Origin: an uncultured Eubacteriales bacterium
GTDB taxonomy: Bacteria > Bacillota > Clostridia > Lachnospirales > Lachnospiraceae
DNA length: 8,450 nt
Assembly (NCBI GenBank): GCA_900557175.1
Contig: USSL01000063.1
Coordinates: 1-8,450 of the forward strand
Direction: 5' to 3'
Shown: piece after piece, positions 6,443 through 8,450 of the stretch
How positions within the stretch are numbered: position 1 is the first letter of the stretch
Layout: each line of letters opens with the position of its first letter
The notes under the pieces: generated by a model
Databases searched by the model: none
What the model was told of the DNA's origin: nothing
Seen by the model: the letters and a program-made list of their open reading frames with translations, nothing else
Program-made: the position numbers and the translations under genes

Positions 6443-7531
6443 ATGATTTCAAATCAGGTTCTTCAAAATAGTATCGAAGGTTTAAAGGCTATCACAAGAG
6501 TTGATTTATGTGTGATGGATACAGAGGGCAAGCTGCTTGCCTCAACGTTTGAGCTTTCAGACGGATATGAGAGCGCAGTGCTGGATTTTGTAAATTCACC
6601 GGCAGACAGTCAGGTACTGGCCGGTTATCAGTTTTTTAAAGTATTTGATGAGCACCAGCTTGAGTTTGTTATTTTGGCAAAGGGTGACAGTGACGATGTT
6701 TACATGGTCGGAAAAATCGCTTCCTTCCAGACACAAAATCTTCTTGTCGCATATAAAGAGCGGTTTGATAAGGATAATTTTATTAAAAATCTTTTGCTGG
6801 ATAATTTGCTGCTGGTGGATATTTATAACCGTTCCAAAAAGCTGCACATCGAAACCGATGCAAAGAGAATTGTCATGATTATAGAGACAAATCTTGACAA
6901 GGAAGTGAATGCGCTTGAGATTGTCCGCGATGCCCTTGAGGTAAGCTCGAAGGAATTTGTGACAGCTGTCGATGAAAAGAATGTCATCATTGTTAAAGAG
7001 GTTGATGAAGATGAAACTTACGAGGATCTCTGTAAATATGCAAAAGGTGTGAAAGACATGCTTGTAGGTGCAGAGATGCCGGATGTGAGAGTTTCACTTG
7101 GAACAATTGTCGGTGAGATTAAAGATGTATCCCGTTCTTACAAGGAAGCGAAGATGACGCTTGATGTAGGAAGAATCTTTTACAGTGACCGCACAGTTGT
7201 TGCTTATAGCAATCTCGGTATCGGCCGTCTTATTTATCAGCTTCCGATACCACTTTGCAAGATGTTTATTAAGGAAATTTTTGACGGAAAGTCACCGGAT
7301 GATTTCGATGAAGAAACTTTAACAACAATCAATAAGTTTTTTGAAAACAGCCTGAATGTTTCAGAAACATCAAGGCAGCTTTATATCCATAGAAATACAC
7401 TCGTATACCGTCTTGACAAGCTTCAGAAAAGCACAGGACTTGATCTGCGTATTTTCGAGGATGCGATTACATTTAAGATAGCGCTGATGGTTGTGAAGTA
7501 TATGAAGTATATGGAGACGTTTCAATACTAA
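6443..7531 (+). CDS. CdaR/PucR-type transcriptional regulator
   Basis: This 362-residue protein has three parts. An N-terminal sensor-like region (about 1-115, including RVDLCVMDTEGKLLAST) recalls the sugar-diacid/PAS-type sensor of CdaR proteins. A linker follows (NFIKNLLLDNLLLVDIYNRSKKLHI, about 113-137). A middle GGDEF-like CdaR domain (about 140-275) contains VRVSLGTIVGEIKDVSRSYKEA. The C-terminal PucR helix-turn-helix (about 297-355) contains LNVSETSRQLYIHRNTLVYRLDKL. It has no signal peptide or membrane segment, so it is a cytoplasmic DNA-binding protein; the ligand is unknown. The start is supported by GGGGAG (6428-6433), 9 nt upstream. ftsE begins 14 bp after its stop and uses a ribosome binding site overlapping that stop, so the regulator and ftsEX are very likely one transcript. 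Targets could be its own operon or the divergent SDR gene. Confidence 0.85.
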   Translation: MISNQVLQNSIEGLKAITRVDLCVMDTEGKLLASTFELSDGYESAVLDFVNSPADSQVLAGYQFFKVFDEHQLEFVILAKGDSDDVYMVGKIASFQTQNLLVAYKERFDKDNFIKNLLLDNLLLVDIYNRSKKLHIETDAKRIVMIIETNLDKEVNALEIVRDALEVSSKEFVTAVDEKNVIIVKEVDEDETYEDLCKYAKGVKDMLVGAEMPDVRVSLGTIVGEIKDVSRSYKEAKMTLDVGRIFYSDRTVVAYSNLGIGRLIYQLPIPLCKMFIKEIFDGKSPDDFDEETLTTINKFFENSLNVSETSRQLYIHRNTLVYRLDKLQKSTGLDLRIFEDAITFKIALMVVKYMKYMETFQY

Positions 7532-7545
7532 GGAGGTAAAAGCCG

Positions 7546-8229
7546 ATGATTGCTTTGGATAATGTATATAAGACATATTCAACCGGTGTGTCTGCATTAA
7601 ACGGCATCAGCTTAAGAATCAGAAAGGGCGAGTTTGTGTTTATCGTCGGCACAAGCGGCTCAGGAAAGACGACGTTATTTAAGTTACTTTTAAAGGAACT
7701 GGAGCCGACTTCAGGCGCCATTTTCATGAATAATCAAAATATCGGAAAGCTCAGAAGGAAAAGAGTGCCGAAGATGCGCCGCGGTATCGGCGTTGTATTT
7801 CAGGACTTCCGTCTTTTAAAGGACAGAACAGTTTTTGAAAATATTGCGTTTGCCATGCGTGTTGTCGGAAAGAGCACGAAGATGATTAAGGACACAGTGC
7901 CGCAGCTTTTAAATATTGTCGGACTGTCAGAAAAGGCCGACGCTTATCCGAAGGAACTCTCCGGCGGTGAGCAGCAAAGAGTTGCCTTAGCGCGTGCCCT
8001 TGCAAATAATCCACCGGTTATTTTGGCTGATGAGCCGACCGGTAACCTTGATCCTAAAAATGCGCTGGAAATTATGCGTCTGCTGGAAGAAATTAATATG
8101 CGCGGTACAACAGTAATCGTTGTCACGCATAATAAGGATATCGTAGAAAAAATGCAGAAAAGAGTCATCACAATGAGCAACGGTGTGATTGTCAGTGATG
8201 AGGCAAAGGGTGGATATTATGAGGTTTAG
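7546..8229 (+). CDS. ftsE: Cell division ATP-binding protein FtsE
   Basis: FtsE is the cytoplasmic ATPase of the FtsEX complex, which drives conformational changes in FtsX and thereby activates peptidoglycan hydrolases. The 227 residues match the family length. Motifs are Walker A GTSGSGKT (35-42), the Q-loop with Q86 in VFQDFRLL (a FtsE hallmark), the signature LSGGEQQR (138-145), Walker B ILADEP with D162 and catalytic E163, the D-loop NLD, and switch H195 in VTHN. Walker A has Thr at position 36, where FtsE usually has Pro; it should still bind ATP. AAGGAGG (7530-7536), 9 nt before the ATG, overlaps the stop of the regulator. The end overlaps ftsX by 11 bp, so the two are translationally coupled. 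Confidence 0.95.
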   Translation: MIALDNVYKTYSTGVSALNGISLRIRKGEFVFIVGTSGSGKTTLFKLLLKELEPTSGAIFMNNQNIGKLRRKRVPKMRRGIGVVFQDFRLLKDRTVFENIAFAMRVVGKSTKMIKDTVPQLLNIVGLSEKADAYPKELSGGEQQRVALARALANNPPVILADEPTGNLDPKNALEIMRLLEEINMRGTTVIVVTHNKDIVEKMQKRVITMSNGVIVSDEAKGGYYEV

Positions 8230-8450
8230 CAGATTTATGTACTGCGTTAAGCAGGGCTTTAAAAATATACACAGAAACAGACTTTTTTCACTGGCGTCCA
8301 TCGGTACGATTACGTGTTGTCTGTTTTTGTTCGGCGTTTTCTTCAGTGTGATTTATAATTTCCGCGAAACGGTTTCAAGCGCTGAGAAAAATGTCGGTGT
8401 GTCCGCTTTCTTTGCAGAGGGCGTTACAGACGAACAGATTCAGAATATTA
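8219..8450 (+). CDS. ftsX: Cell division permease-like protein FtsX (3' partial)
   Basis: The frame opens inside the end of ftsE and continues past the right edge, with 77 complete codons visible. It starts [24 protein letters not shown], an amphipathic basic N-terminus typical of FtsX, followed by one membrane helix (about residues 24-46, LASIGTITCCLFLFGVFFSVIY) and the start of the extracellular loop (NVGVSAFFAEGVTDEQIQNI), where FtsX contacts hydrolases or their adaptors. The purine-rich AAAGGGTGG (8205-8213) is a fair ribosome binding site 5 nt before the ATG. Pairing with FtsE makes the identity firm; the remaining three membrane helices are outside the window. Confidence 0.93.
   Translation, partial: MRFSRFMYCVKQGFKNIHRNRLFSLASIGTITCCLFLFGVFFSVIYNFRETVSSAEKNVGVSAFFAEGVTDEQIQNI

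Noticed and set aside
7987..8301. Antisense open frame of 104 codons across ftsE and ftsX, and similar antisense frames elsewhere (for example 366-635, 1011-1274, 2746-2979).
   Set aside because: They lie opposite clearly conserved genes, have no ribosome binding sites, and their products are low-complexity or Cys/His-rich shadow translations.

Overview
The window looks like chromosomal DNA from a low-to-moderate GC Firmicute, most likely a clostridium of the Lachnospiraceae type (inference). The grounds are strong AGGAGG-type ribosome binding sites, AT-rich intergenic DNA, sigma-A promoters with TGn-extended -10 boxes, an ftsEX pair with Gram-positive-style sequences, and a CdaR/PucR-type regulator. 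I see no insertion sequence, phage gene, tRNA, rRNA or CRISPR array.

Layout. Positions 1-2036 (+) hold the 3' part of a large gene: domains II-V of a Tet(M)/EF-G-like ribosomal GTPase fused to a C-terminal NYN/PIN-like domain that closely resembles the ribosome-dependent endoribonuclease Rae1 (YacP). A plausible promoter at 2033-2061 leads into a compact run: cysK (cysteine synthase), a greA-type transcript cleavage factor 2 bp later, and a small membrane protein (3560-3883). A strong extended -10 promoter and a structured leader (3949-4001) precede a 399-residue protein related to coenzyme F420-0:gamma-glutamyl ligase (start at 4045). A near-perfect hairpin at 5269-5298 separates it from a convergent short-chain dehydrogenase (5324-6061, - strand).

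Positions 6062-6442 are a 381-bp divergent intergenic region. It holds promoters for both directions, two inverted repeats that overlap these promoters, and a 15-bp direct repeat. On its right side starts a CdaR/PucR-type regulator (6443-7531), followed 14 bp later by ftsE, which overlaps the start of ftsX by 11 bp; ftsX runs off the right edge.

How the genes relate. cysK, greA and the membrane protein look like one transcription unit, with no obvious shared pathway. The regulator, ftsE and ftsX look like another, so a ligand-sensing regulator is probably co-expressed with the ATPase/permease pair that activates peptidoglycan hydrolases during growth or division. The most unusual items are the translational GTPase-Rae1-like nuclease fusion, the F420-ligase-like protein with its structured leader, and the dense regulatory architecture of the 6062-6442 intergenic region.
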